Of a DNA stretch of 64,000 nt, positions 1 to 8,826 are shown in pieces (the stretch's first letter is position 1; each line of letters starts with the position of its first letter). The notes under the pieces were generated by a model. That model saw only the letters and a list, made by a program, of their open reading frames with translations, made no database searches and was not told where the DNA came from. The translations under genes and the position numbers were made by a program. The stretch is from Bacteroidia bacterium (lineage in GTDB: Bacteria > Bacteroidota > Bacteroidia > Flavobacteriales > Flavobacteriaceae), in assembly GCA_030425285.1 (NCBI GenBank), contig JAUIAY010000001.1, positions 544,963 through 608,962 on the forward strand. Reading direction: 5' to 3'.

Positions 1-1084
1 CGCTACTTCCAATAGCAATACCCATACCACCTAATCGGATTCCACAAAACACATGGTCTCCTATTTGTTTAATAATAGGTTTTTTTTGATTTCCCACACC
101 CATAATACCACTCCAGCTATAATCAACTTCAAATGTTGTTTCGGGTATAATAACCGTTTCCAACAATTCTTCCAATTTGTTTTGAATTAGTTTGGTTTCA
201 CCCATTTCAGTTGTTTCTTCACCAGTCATGTCTAAATTCCTTCCTCCACCAAACAACAATCTATTGTCTATGTTTCTAAAATAATAAAACCCTTTATCCA
301 AATGAAACGTACCCTTTATCTGAAGGTTTTGTATTGGTTTTGTAATCAAAACTTGGGCTCTTGCTGGTTTAATGGGTTGATTAATTAATTGTTGGGCAAA
401 CCCATTGGTTGCAATGAAAAGCTTTTGGGTTTTAAACTCGAAACAATCTGTCTTTACAATAATATTATCTAAAAATTCTTCAAAAGCCTCTACTTTAACA
501 TTGTTTAATATTTTAACTCCTGCCAACTGTACCTTTAAAAGTAAAGCTTCTATCATGTTTCCGGTATCTAATTGCCCCTCAAATTGATTGAAAATAAGGT
601 TGTTTTGAATGTTTTTAAATCGAAATAAATTAGGTACTGTCTTGAATACGTCTTCCCTAAAAACAGATTTTAACAGCTTATTGATTTCTTCCAAACCGAC
701 TATCGATTCGTCATAAAGTTTCGTATCCTCTTTGGTGAACAACTCATAACCACCAAGTTGTTGAAAACCTATTTTGGTGTCCGATAAGCTGTTCCTTAAA
801 TTTTGAAGTCCTTCTTTTCGTTCTTTTACCAAATCTATGACTTCTTCTTGCGAATGTGTCTTTAGATCCTCAAGAATTTCACTTACGCTTCCAAAACAAG
901 CAAAACCCGCATTTTTGGTGCTGGCTCCCTGTGGTAAAATGCCGCGTTCCAAAACCAATATTTTAGATTTAGGGAATCGTTTTTTTAATTCAAGCGCGCA
1001 ACTTAAACCCACAATACCACTTCCAATTATTGTATAATCTACATTATTAAACCATGATTTAATTTCCCAATAGGAGAACTTCAT
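1..1084 (-). CDS. FAD-dependent amino-acid oxidase-like oxidoreductase (C-terminus cut by window edge)
   Basis: The frame runs without a stop from an ATG at 1084 to the window edge, giving about 361 residues and no stop codon. Residues 15-35 carry a Rossmann FAD-binding motif (IIGSGIVGLSCALEL) ending in an acidic strand (VLERG), followed by GASTKNAGFACFGS, the FAD-proximal segment typical of the DAO/DadA family. Near the cut end RLGGMGIAIGS is the second FAD-contact motif of that family, so only a short tail should be missing. Members oxidise amines or amino acids and pass electrons to FAD; the substrate cannot be told. It lies downstream of the secreted protease gene but behind a terminator, so it is probably transcribed separately. 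Confidence 0.8.
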   Translation of the reverse strand, partial: MKFSYWEIKSWFNNVDYTIIGSGIVGLSCALELKKRFPKSKILVLERGILPQGASTKNAGFACFGSVSEILEDLKTHSQEEVIDLVKERKEGLQNLRNSLSDTKIGFQQLGGYELFTKEDTKLYDESIVGLEEINKLLKSVFREDVFKTVPNLFRFKNIQNNLIFNQFEGQLDTGNMIEALLLKVQLAGVKILNNVKVEAFEEFLDNIIVKTDCFEFKTQKLFIATNGFAQQLINQPIKPARAQVLITKPIQNLQIKGTFHLDKGFYYFRNIDNRLLFGGGRNLDMTGEETTEMGETKLIQNKLEELLETVIIPETTFEVDYSWSGIMGVGNQKKPIIKQIGDHVFCGIRLGGMGIAIGSS

Positions 1085-1108
1085 ATTTTAATAGCTTTAA
1101 AATGTAAA

Positions 1109-1131
1109 AAAAGCCCCTAAAAGGGGCTTTA
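1109..1131 (-). terminator. Intrinsic terminator of the secreted metalloprotease gene
   Basis: A perfect stem AAAGCCCC/GGGGCTTT with a short A-rich loop is followed on the minus strand by a run of T. It sits about 20 bases after the protease stop codon and before the oxidoreductase start. Confidence 0.8.
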
Positions 1132-1150
1132 AAATTATTGATATTGACTT

Positions 1151-4100
1151 TTATTTAATAATTAATTTTTTAGTGGCTGTTTTAGGTCCGCTTGTTACTT
1201 GTAATAAATAGACTCCTGTAGAAGCCGAGCTTAAATCTATCGTTTTATTGAAGGCAGCATTGTTTTCAAATCTATTGTTGTAAACTTTTCTCCCTCTAAT
1301 ATCAAACAACTGAACTGTTGCGTTTTCGCTAGAACTTAATTCAATAGTTACTTCACCATTGGTAGGGTTTGGATAAACATTAAACACATCAAAGTTGTGC
1401 TCATCAATACTTAACCCATCTATTATTTGAATATTTACCAGTAAGTTAGGCAATGTTCCGCCATTGTTGTCGTCTACATCCACTCTAAATCCATCAGTAG
1501 CATCAACTGAAGATGTTGTCGTATAAGTTACATTTCCTGCATTGATGTCTGCTTGGGTAAATGTATCACTTGCCCCTAATGGTGTTCCATTAAGGTATAG
1601 TGTTCCTTCAGTAGGTAAAACTGTTAATGTAAATTCAATGTTAGAAGCATTGGCTGTGTTTGGGCTTGTTACTTCCAAATGAGTATCATTAACCGTAGCT
1701 GTAGAAACCACATCAACTTCAACAGTAGATTGCGTGATTCTTTCAGGAGCAAGAACCGCAACAAACCCAGAAGTACAAATTTCAACATCGGCAAAATTAA
1801 ATACCATATTGGACGCACCAATATTAGCAGCCATTAAAACCCATGTTCCATTCATTTCTTCACCATAAATATTGCTTAAAGGCTCAGGGGTAGTCGTTGG
1901 AACCGGCATGGCTGTTCCAGTAACTGGGTTTGTTCCACAAACAACAGATTCTGTTGACTCCTGATCCCAAGTCACTTGCATATTAGCTCCTGTTGCACAT
2001 GGTCCAGCAGGATACAAATAGGCTCTGGTGCCTTCAGCACTAATTATTGCCATATGTAATTGATTTAATGCTGTTGAAGAAATATCATATTTAACATTTA
2101 CGTCTGTTATAATGCCGCTATCAGTAATACCTACTGGGATTTGTTCAAAAACGCTTGCTGATGTTGGTAATGTCTGGTTTAAGTTAAATGTATACGTTTC
2201 GCAAACTTCTCCAGATGTAATATTATATCCAATTGCTATTCTAGCAGTATTAATATTAAAGAAAATATTGCCATTCCCTTTTACCATTACTAAACAGTTA
2301 TCTGCTAGTACATCAGGAACAATGATATCTGCCGAACCATCATTAGGCACAGCAGTGGCCAATACGGTATCAAAACTTTCCCCACCATTTGTAGATAAAA
2401 GAATATCTACATCTGGTGTGTTAACCACTCCTATATTGGTTCCCGCTACATCCCAAGTTATAGTCTCTGTGTTGCCAGGTGACCAAGTTACCGGAGAACT
2501 CTGGGATGTTACAACAAATGGCCCCGCAGTTGTTGATGTATTCACTGTCATAATATCCGAAGCTGTTTGGCCTCCTCTAACATCATTGTCCCTTACAGTG
2601 ACTCTAAAATTCATTGCTCTTGATATTGATGCTAATTTTTCCCAGTCAGTTGAACCACCAAATTGCAATAAATCGGGAATATTAGGCACATATCTCGTTG
2701 GATAAGTAGACCCTTCAAATGATCTAACCAAAGGTCCTGATACTGTTGTTTCAGTTGGTGCTCCTGCTGGTCCTAAATCCCACTGTTCCCAAGTAAAAGT
2801 ATGGGTGTCTGTAGATTCAGTATCTGTTGAGGAAGCGGTTAACATATAAGGTGTTGAAATTGGAATAATATAAGACGAACCTGCTTCAGCGGTTGGTGCG
2901 GAATTTCCTGTACCAGATTGAGCACCACATTGACTATTCCCTCCACTAATATTAGCCCACATTAACTGTAAACTTACTTGATGAAAGTAAGCATCGCTGT
3001 TACCTTGAACATTTTGAGGAGCACAAATTCCAGCGTAGGCCATAATGGTAGAACCACTACCTGGTTCATAAGCAGTAGCTGACGATCTATTCCCTCCAGA
3101 ACAATTTCCTGTGCTACCATTGAATGTGTGTGGACTCCCATACTGATGCCCCATTTCGTGACATACAAAATCAATATCAAAAGCATCTCCAACGGGTTGA
3201 GGAAGACCTGTAATACCTCTAGCCTTGCTTCCCGTTACACAAGGGGAGTTTAACTGTGCTAATCCACCACCACCAGTACTAAAGGTGTGGCCAATATCAT
3301 AATTAGCTGAACCTATCGCACCATCGATAACTGCTTGACTTTGGTTGATAAGTACTGAAGCATCATTATTGTTAAAAGAATCTGTAGTTATAAAAATAAT
3401 ATCCAAGTTGTTAGGTATTATTGTCATGGTGACAGAAAGTTCTTTTTCATATATACCATTAACCCTTGTCATGGTAACTACCATAGCGGCCAAGACTGCA
3501 TCTTTTCGATCTGCTACAGTATCGGTACTTGTTAATCCAGCTGCAGACCAATGAAATTCAGCATATTCGATAGTACACGCCAATGCTAATCTAAAATTTC
3601 TCATTTGACCATCGTTTGCATTTCTTTCAGCAAAATCTTCAACATCAAAATCTTCCATTACCCCATCATCATCGAACTCACAAACATAGTTTCTATCTCC
3701 AAAAGTTAAATCTCTTTTAGAATAAACTATATATGAATTAGAACCTCTAGTGTAAGGGTCAATAAATTGACTACCTGTTTCGGAAGATAATGTCATAGTG
3801 TGTAAGCCTTGCGGGGTAACGCTAAAGCGGATTAAAGTTTCCGGATTGTCAACACTCTGCCCAACATAAGATCTTATGTTTGGGTATTGCGCTTGAAGCT
3901 CATTGGCTAAAACAGAGGCTTCATATACTCGAAAAGAGTCAAAAGAACCATTTGAATTAGGAAAATCAACAATTACATTGGAAGTTGTCAAATCAGTACC
4001 CCTTTGTGGTGCTCCTCTCAATGCTTGGTTTAATGCTGCGATATCTAATTGGTAGAATTCAGCAACTGTTGGTGTAGACTTTCTAAAAACCAGATCATCA

Positions 4101-4222
4101 CTTGCTATTTGATTTTTAGTGATTTTAGTCCACATAGATTGCCTGTTTTGTGAAAAGGCAAAAACTGAAAAGAACAAAGTCAAAAGAATAGTTAAACTTA
4201 ACTTTGTGTAGTAATTTCTCAT
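1151..4222 (-). CDS. Secreted reprolysin-like zinc metalloprotease with T9SS sorting domain
   Basis: This is a 1023-residue exported protease. Residues 1-25 are a signal peptide ending AFSQ. The metzincin zinc site HEMGHQYGSPH lies at about residues 355-365, matching HExxHxxGxxH of the M12B-like reprolysin family common in flavobacteria. The middle (about 430-560) looks like immunoglobulin/PKD-type beta sandwiches. About residues 660-790 resemble a proprotein-convertase P domain (TYTFNLN, LNQLHMAIISAEGT). The last 75 residues (VYPNPTNGEVTI to KKLIIK) are a type A T9SS C-terminal signal, which implies outer-membrane secretion and surface attachment or release. The role is probably extracellular protein degradation. 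No T9SS component gene lies in the window. Confidence 0.9.
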   Translation of the reverse strand: MRNYYTKLSLTILLTLFFSVFAFSQNRQSMWTKITKNQIASDDLVFRKSTPTVAEFYQLDIAALNQALRGAPQRGTDLTTSNVIVDFPNSNGSFDSFRVYEASVLANELQAQYPNIRSYVGQSVDNPETLIRFSVTPQGLHTMTLSSETGSQFIDPYTRGSNSYIVYSKRDLTFGDRNYVCEFDDDGVMEDFDVEDFAERNANDGQMRNFRLALACTIEYAEFHWSAAGLTSTDTVADRKDAVLAAMVVTMTRVNGIYEKELSVTMTIIPNNLDIIFITTDSFNNNDASVLINQSQAVIDGAIGSANYDIGHTFSTGGGGLAQLNSPCVTGSKARGITGLPQPVGDAFDIDFVCHEMGHQYGSPHTFNGSTGNCSGGNRSSATAYEPGSGSTIMAYAGICAPQNVQGNSDAYFHQVSLQLMWANISGGNSQCGAQSGTGNSAPTAEAGSSYIIPISTPYMLTASSTDTESTDTHTFTWEQWDLGPAGAPTETTVSGPLVRSFEGSTYPTRYVPNIPDLLQFGGSTDWEKLASISRAMNFRVTVRDNDVRGGQTASDIMTVNTSTTAGPFVVTSQSSPVTWSPGNTETITWDVAGTNIGVVNTPDVDILLSTNGGESFDTVLATAVPNDGSADIIVPDVLADNCLVMVKGNGNIFFNINTARIAIGYNITSGEVCETYTFNLNQTLPTSASVFEQIPVGITDSGIITDVNVKYDISSTALNQLHMAIISAEGTRAYLYPAGPCATGANMQVTWDQESTESVVCGTNPVTGTAMPVPTTTPEPLSNIYGEEMNGTWVLMAANIGASNMVFNFADVEICTSGFVAVLAPERITQSTVEVDVVSTATVNDTHLEVTSPNTANASNIEFTLTVLPTEGTLYLNGTPLGASDTFTQADINAGNVTYTTTSSVDATDGFRVDVDDNNGGTLPNLLVNIQIIDGLSIDEHNFDVFNVYPNPTNGEVTIELSSSENATVQLFDIRGRKVYNNRFENNAAFNKTIDLSSASTGVYLLQVTSGPKTATKKLIIK

Positions 4223-4297
4223 AGCGAAAAATGTTTAGATTAATTTATCCTATAAAATTAATAAATAACAAAGAAATAAAGTCTATTATAAAAGATT

Positions 4298-4305
4298 TAT
4301 ATTTG
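4298..4305 (+). promoter_or_regulatory. Putative -7 promoter box (TATATTTG)
   Basis: The sequence matches the Bacteroidota consensus TAnnTTTG exactly and ends six bases before the lipoprotein ATG, so the transcript would have almost no leader. No clear -33 TTG at standard spacing was identified. Confidence 0.4.
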
Positions 4306-4310
4306 TTTTT

Positions 4311-4826
4311 ATGAGAACCTTTTTATTTATCGTGGTTTATTTTTCGTTTTTTGCTTGTAAATCTGGACAACAAACGAACGTATCTGAAAAACCACAGTCC
4401 CATCATTGTCCTAATGATGGCGTCTGTTCTTTCGAAGTGCTAAAAAATAAATCTGTTGTTTTGAAATATGATAGTACAGGCCAGTTATACCCGGAAATTA
4501 ATGATTCAAAAAAAATAGTGATTAAGTTTGAATATAAAAGAAATGAAATTCCGAACACTCAAGATGGTAATTACAGAGAAATTGTTTATTTTGAAATTGA
4601 TCCAATCAATCCTGAAGTGAATTTTGAAGACTCTGAACTTAAAACAACAAATGCATTGTTTGCCAGACTTTGTTTTTGCAGAGGTCAAACAGGCTACTAT
4701 AATATCAAAAATGGGAAACTATCAATAAAAAAAATTAATGAATCTAATTATGGGTTAGAGTTTGACTTCAAAATAGAAGAAGTCCCTCAAGTTATAAAAT
4801 CTATTTCTGAAAACATTCAAATATAA
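4311..4826 (+). CDS. Small lipoprotein of unknown function
   Basis: The protein has 171 residues. The N-terminus MRTFLFIVVYFSFFACKSG is a hydrophobic segment with a lipobox (FFAC), predicting a lipid-anchored envelope protein with the modified Cys near residue 16. The rest is polar and contains several cysteines (HHCPNDGVCSFEV and LCFCRGQTGYYNI), which may form disulfides or bind metal. I do not recognise the family. It is a monocistronic gene between two terminator-bounded units, convergent with accC. Confidence 0.75.
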   Translation: MRTFLFIVVYFSFFACKSGQQTNVSEKPQSHHCPNDGVCSFEVLKNKSVVLKYDSTGQLYPEINDSKKIVIKFEYKRNEIPNTQDGNYREIVYFEIDPINPEVNFEDSELKTTNALFARLCFCRGQTGYYNIKNGKLSIKKINESNYGLEFDFKIEEVPQVIKSISENIQI

Positions 4827-4852
4827 AAAAGCCCCTTATTTAGGGGCTTTTT
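4827..4852. terminator. Bidirectional terminator between the lipoprotein gene and accC
   Basis: The stem AAAAGCCCCT/AGGGGCTTTT has a five-base loop, with A-run and T-run flanks on the two sides. It can end both the plus-strand lipoprotein gene and the minus-strand acc operon, whose stop codon starts two bases beyond it. Confidence 0.85.
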
Positions 4853-4853
4853 C

Positions 4854-6206
4854 TTAATCTTCAAGTGGTTTTTCCATTTCAAAATCTTCCATAAATTTTG
4901 TTGTATAATTCCCAGCTAAATAATCAGGGTTATCCATAAGCTGTCTATGGAATGGAATGGTGGTTTTAATACCTTCTATAACAAATTCATCCAAAGCACG
5001 CTTCATTTTATTAATGGCCTCTTCTCTTGTTTGGGCCGTCGTAATAAGCTTCGCAATCATGGAGTCATAATTAGGCGGAATCATATACCCTGCATAAACG
5101 TGCGTATCAAGTCTTACACCATGTCCTCCTGGAGCATGAAGTGTCGTAATACGACCTGGTGAGGGTCTAAAATCGTTAAAAGGGTCTTCGGCATTAATTC
5201 TACATTCTATGGAATGTAAATTAGGTGTATAGTTTTTACCTGAAATAGGGACGCCAGCTGCAACCAGTATTTGCTCACGAATCAAATCAAAATCAATTAC
5301 CTGTTCTGTGATTGGGTGCTCAACCTGAATACGCGTATTCATTTCCATAAAATAAAAATTCCTGTGCTTATCAACTAGGAACTCTACTGTTCCAGCGCCT
5401 TCATATTTAATAAATTCGGCGGCTTTTACAGCAGCTTTACCCATTTTATCACGTAATTTATCGGTCATAAAAGGCGATGGTACTTCTTCTGTCAGTTTTT
5501 GGTGTCTTCGTTGAACCGAACAATCTCGTTCAGACAAATGGCAAGCCTTTCCTGTAGAATCTCCCACAACTTGAATTTCAATATGTCTAGGCTCTTCAAT
5601 AAGCTTTTCCATGTACATATCGTCATTTCCAAAAGCCGCTTTAGATTCTTGTCTAGCAGAATCCCATGCAGCCTTCAAATTTTCAGGTTTCCACACGGCA
5701 CGCATTCCTTTTCCACCTCCACCTGCAGTTGCTTTTAACATTACAGGATAACCAACTTCTTTGGCCAATTTCTCACATTCTTCAAAATCGGCAATAATAC
5801 CATCACTTCCGGGCACACAAGGAACACCTGCTGCTTTCATAGTGGCTTTAGCAGTGGCCTTGTCTCCCATTTTAGAGATCATTTCTTCTGAAGCACCAAT
5901 GAACTTGATGCCATGTTCTTCACAAATTTTTGAAAATTTGGCATTTTCTGATAAAAAACCATATCCTGGATGAATGGCGTCTGCATTGGTAATTTCAGCT
6001 GCAGCAATAACATTGGATATTTTTAAATAGGACTCGCTGCTTGGAGCAGGACCTATACATACAGCCTCATCGGCAAACTTAACATGGAGACTATCAGCAT
6101 CTGCTGTTGAGTATACAGCAACCGTTTTGATGCCCATTTCTTTACAGGTTCTGATGACACGAAGTGCTATCTCTCCTCTATTGGCAATTAATATCTTTTT
6201 GAACAT
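4854..6206 (-). CDS. accC: Acetyl-CoA carboxylase biotin carboxylase subunit
   Basis: This subunit carboxylates biotin on AccB using ATP and bicarbonate, the first half-reaction of malonyl-CoA synthesis. With the start at ATG 6206 it has 450 residues, the usual family length, and begins [16 protein letters not shown]; the frame extends eight codons further to a TTG, which I reject. The ATP-grasp glycine loop (GGGGKGMR), [16 protein letters not shown] and the catalytic segment [10 protein letters not shown] are all present. It is the last gene of fabH-accB-accC, about 95 bases after accB. The carboxyltransferase genes accA and accD are not in the window. Confidence 0.97.
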   Translation of the reverse strand: MFKKILIANRGEIALRVIRTCKEMGIKTVAVYSTADADSLHVKFADEAVCIGPAPSSESYLKISNVIAAAEITNADAIHPGYGFLSENAKFSKICEEHGIKFIGASEEMISKMGDKATAKATMKAAGVPCVPGSDGIIADFEECEKLAKEVGYPVMLKATAGGGGKGMRAVWKPENLKAAWDSARQESKAAFGNDDMYMEKLIEEPRHIEIQVVGDSTGKACHLSERDCSVQRRHQKLTEEVPSPFMTDKLRDKMGKAAVKAAEFIKYEGAGTVEFLVDKHRNFYFMEMNTRIQVEHPITEQVIDFDLIREQILVAAGVPISGKNYTPNLHSIECRINAEDPFNDFRPSPGRITTLHAPGGHGVRLDTHVYAGYMIPPNYDSMIAKLITTAQTREEAINKMKRALDEFVIEGIKTTIPFHRQLMDNPDYLAGNYTTKFMEDFEMEKPLED

Positions 6207-6301
6207 AACTTGCTTTATTAAAAATTTCAAATTCCAAACTCCAAAAATTTTGGATTTTTAAACCCCTTTTGATCGGGAAGAGAATTGGAATCTTTAAAAG
6301 G

Positions 6302-6790
6302 TTATGAAGGATCAACCAAAAACAACGGTTGATCGAATTCTACTGGTGATGAATCATCAACAAGTATTTTAACTATTTTTCCTGAAACTTCAGATTCAAT
6401 TTCATTAAATAGTTTCATGGCTTCTATAATACATAGAACATCTCCTTCTTTAATGGTTTGTCCAACCTCAACAAAAACAGGTTTGTCTGGCGATGGTTTT
6501 CTGTATAATGTACCAATGATAGGAGACTTTACAGTAATGTATTTTGAATCGTCTTGGGCTGGCGCAGCCTCCGGTGTCGCGGCTGGTGCTGCAGGAGCGG
6601 GAGCTGCCGGTGTTGCAGGCACTTGCGCTACTGGTGCATTGACCGGTACTTGTTGTACATATGTAGTTGTTTCTTTATCATCACTACCTGTCTTGATGGT
6701 GATTTTAACATCTTCTGTTTCTAGCTTTACTTCGCTAGCTCCAGATTTAGCTACAAATTTTATTAAATTTTGAATATCCTTTAAATCCAT
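6302..6790 (-). CDS. accB: Acetyl-CoA carboxylase biotin carboxyl carrier protein
   Basis: The 162-residue carrier protein swings carboxybiotin between AccC and the carboxyltransferase. Residues 1-45 form the N-terminal domain. A flexible Ala/Pro linker spans about 48-80 (visible as a GC-rich patch near 6550-6650). The biotinyl domain follows with the biotinylation motif EAMKLFNEIE, Lys126 being the modified residue. It lies between fabH and accC on the minus strand, in the order fabH-accB-accC. Confidence 0.97.
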   Translation of the reverse strand: MDLKDIQNLIKFVAKSGASEVKLETEDVKITIKTGSDDKETTTYVQQVPVNAPVAQVPATPAAPAPAAPAATPEAAPAQDDSKYITVKSPIIGTLYRKPSPDKPVFVEVGQTIKEGDVLCIIEAMKLFNEIESEVSGKIVKILVDDSSPVEFDQPLFLVDPS

Positions 6791-6826
6791 AATTATTCAA
6801 TTTTTAAAATTTAGTTCGTTAGTTAG

Positions 6827-7822
6827 TTAGGAATTATAGGCCCATGTTAAATATATAGAGCCCCAAGTGAATCCGCCTCCGAAAGCGGCAAAAATTAATT
6901 TATCCCCTTTTTTTAATTGGGTTTCGTAATCGCTAAGCAATAAAGGTAAGGTCGCCGATGTGGTGTTTCCATACTTGTGGATATTCATCATGACCTTTTC
7001 TGATTCTAGTTCTATTCTGTTGGCAGTAGCATCAATAATACGTTTATTGGCCTGATGTGGCACCAACCAGGTAATATCTTTATTGGTTAGATTGTTTCTT
7101 TTTAGTATTTTTTCTGAAACATCAGCCATATTGAAAACCGCATTTTTAAATACGGTTTTACCGTCTTGGAAGACATACTGTCCTCCTTTCTCAAGTGCTT
7201 CTGGGGTTATTTGGTAAGATGATCCACCGTAGGTAGCTTGTAAAAACTCTCTTCCGGAACCATCACTTCTCAAATACTCGTCTTGTAGTCCAAAGCCTTC
7301 TTCGCTTGGCTCAAAAAGTACGGCTCCGGCGCCATCTCCAAATATAATGCAAGTAGCTCTGTCTTCGTAGTTTATCATAGACGACATTTTGTCGGCACCT
7401 ATCAATAATACTTTTTTGTATTTTCCTGATTCTATATATCTGGCAGCAACCGACATACCATACAAGAAACTAGAGCAGGCTGCTTCCAAATCGAAAGAAA
7501 ATGCATTTACGGCTCCTATTTGTGTTGCTGTATAAGCTGCCGTTGCAGCTGCTTTCATATCAGGTGTTGCCGTAGCAACAATCACTAAATCTATGTCTTC
7601 TGGGTTTATGCCTTTTTTATCGATAAGGTCTTTGGCGGCATTAATGGCAAGAAAAGATGTCCCTTTTCCCTCTTCTTTAAGAATTCTTCGTTCTTTGATG
7701 CCTGTACGTGTGGTAATCCACTCGTCATTGGTGTCAACCATGGTTTCAAGAATCTGATTGGTCAACACATAATCTGGCAAATATGCACCTACAGCTGTTA
7801 TGGCTGCTGAGATTTTACTCAT
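6827..7822 (-). CDS. fabH: Beta-ketoacyl-ACP synthase III
   Basis: FabH condenses acetyl-CoA (or a branched acyl-CoA primer) with malonyl-ACP to start fatty-acid synthesis. The ATG at 7822 gives 331 residues beginning MSKISAAITAVGAYLPDY; the frame continues upstream to a TTG but that extension is hydrophobic and unconserved. The Cys-His-Asn triad is visible: Cys116 in AACSSF, His256 in VPHQANKR and Asn286 in YGNTTSA. GDGAGAVLFE is the usual glycine-rich loop. It heads fabH-accB-accC and lies about 180 bases after rpmF, from which it is separated by a strong hairpin. Confidence 0.95.
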   Translation of the reverse strand: MSKISAAITAVGAYLPDYVLTNQILETMVDTNDEWITTRTGIKERRILKEEGKGTSFLAINAAKDLIDKKGINPEDIDLVIVATATPDMKAAATAAYTATQIGAVNAFSFDLEAACSSFLYGMSVAARYIESGKYKKVLLIGADKMSSMINYEDRATCIIFGDGAGAVLFEPSEEGFGLQDEYLRSDGSGREFLQATYGGSSYQITPEALEKGGQYVFQDGKTVFKNAVFNMADVSEKILKRNNLTNKDITWLVPHQANKRIIDATANRIELESEKVMMNIHKYGNTTSATLPLLLSDYETQLKKGDKLIFAAFGGGFTWGSIYLTWAYNS

Positions 7823-7915
7823 ACCGTTATAAATATTTTTACAAAAAAACAGTACAAAAAATACTGATTTCAATCAAAAAATGATAAAATCAGCTAATTT
7901 TAGACTAATTTAATG

Positions 7916-7923
7916 CAAATTAA
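7916..7923 (-). promoter_or_regulatory. Possible -7 promoter box for fabH (TTAATTTG)
   Basis: The minus-strand octamer TTAATTTG matches TAnnTTTG at seven of eight positions and is followed by GC. It lies between the post-rpmF terminator and the fabH ATG with a leader of roughly 90 bases, where an independent promoter would be needed if the terminator is effective. Confidence 0.3.
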
Positions 7924-7956
7924 GTGGTTTTTGCTTTCTATAAAAATTTATCATAA

Positions 7957-7983
7957 AAAAAACGCTCATAAATGAGCGTTTTA
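7957..7983 (-). terminator. Terminator or attenuator between rpmF and fabH
   Basis: The stem AACGCTCAT/ATGAGCGTT with a two-base centre is followed on the minus strand by an uninterrupted run of eight T. It lies about 20 bases after the rpmF stop. By form it is a strong intrinsic terminator, so fabH-accB-accC probably depend on readthrough or a separate promoter. Confidence 0.8.
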
Positions 7984-8002
7984 TTATATGCACGCATAAT
8001 AA

Positions 8003-8206
8003 CTATGCTAAATTTTCAACCTCTTCAGAGTTGTCAATCAAAACCTGACCTCTGTAATATAGTTTTCCCTCGTGCCAGTGTGCTCTGTGGTACAAGTGTG
8101 CTTCTCCAGTAGTAGGACACGTAGCAATTTGAGGAACTGTTGCTTTGTAATGTGTTCTTCTTTTATCTCTTCTGGTTTTTGAGATTTTTCTCTTAGGATG
8201 TGCCAT
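8003..8206 (-). CDS. rpmF: 50S ribosomal protein L32
   Basis: A 67-residue basic protein beginning [22 protein letters not shown], the L32 signature, with the conserved central [12 protein letters not shown]. Only one Cys (ATCPTTG) is visible, so this is the zinc-free type rather than the four-Cys form. It follows the yceD-family gene by five bases, the near-universal yceD-rpmF pairing that also precedes fabH in many bacteria. Confidence 0.95.
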   Translation of the reverse strand: MAHPKRKISKTRRDKRRTHYKATVPQIATCPTTGEAHLYHRAHWHEGKLYYRGQVLIDNSEEVENLA

Positions 8207-8211
8207 TTTTA

Positions 8212-8754
8212 TTATTCTTTATCCGTTAATAGTTTCTTTAATGTATTCCATCTAGGGTCTGTTTCCGAACCCGAATTATTCAATTTTTCTTTTTTGGGGC
8301 TTAACTCTTCTAATTTATCAAGAATCTCTGAACCCAAAGTGCCATCTTCAACACCAGGATGAACTCTTTTGCTTGGCACAGCCAAAACAATCAGTTCGTA
8401 AATATACTGTTGTATATTTACCTCATAGGATCCATGGGGTAAAACCAACAAATCTATTTCCTCATCATTAAATTCATCACCAAATTTAACCACCAAATTG
8501 AAATCACTCGATATGCTTTGGTCATATGGTTCATTGGTTAAATCACAATTGACATTGACAAATCCAGAGATTTGAAAATCCAATTCCAATAATGTTGTTT
8601 TTTTGTTTAGCTCTAAATTCACTTCTACTGAAGCATCATTAAAATCTTGATAATCAAAAAAATCAAAGAACGCCTTGTCTATTTTAAACTCAAATTGATG
8701 TTTTCCCTCTTTTAGCCCTACAAAAGGTATTGTAAATGTTTTCAATTCCTTCAT
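8212..8754 (-). CDS. YceD/DUF177 family protein
   Basis: The protein has 180 residues and starts at ATG 8754 ([26 protein letters not shown]); the frame extends to a TTG at 8778 that overlaps a promoter box and is rejected. The family is identified by the FxLKEGxHxFxF opening, the central NCDLT segment and its place directly before rpmF. YceD-type proteins are linked to large-subunit rRNA maturation in bacteria and plants. The usual C-terminal Cys pair is not present here. It is the first gene of the yceD-rpmF unit. Confidence 0.88.
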   Translation of the reverse strand: MKELKTFTIPFVGLKEGKHQFEFKIDKAFFDFFDYQDFNDASVEVNLELNKKTTLLELDFQISGFVNVNCDLTNEPYDQSISSDFNLVVKFGDEFNDEEIDLLVLPHGSYEVNIQQYIYELIVLAVPSKRVHPGVEDGTLGSEILDKLEELSPKKEKLNNSGSETDPRWNTLKKLLTDKE

Positions 8755-8775
8755 TCTCCATCTATTTTGAGCCTG

Positions 8776-8783
8776 CAAATATA
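8776..8783 (-). promoter_or_regulatory. Putative -7 promoter box of yceD-rpmF (TATATTTG)
   Basis: This is a perfect minus-strand match to TAnnTTTG, 22 bases before the yceD ATG and within the 72-base pdxA-yceD gap. It shows why a start further upstream is unlikely. I could not find a convincing -33 TTG. Confidence 0.45.
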
Positions 8784-8826
8784 TAAAATAATATTTAGCT
8801 TGAGGCGGTTATAAACATTTTTTTGT

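Noticed and set aside
2112-2705. 197-residue open frame antisense to the metalloprotease gene
   Set aside because: It lies wholly inside a clear exported protease gene, has no recognisable domain and arises from the codon pattern of the other strand.
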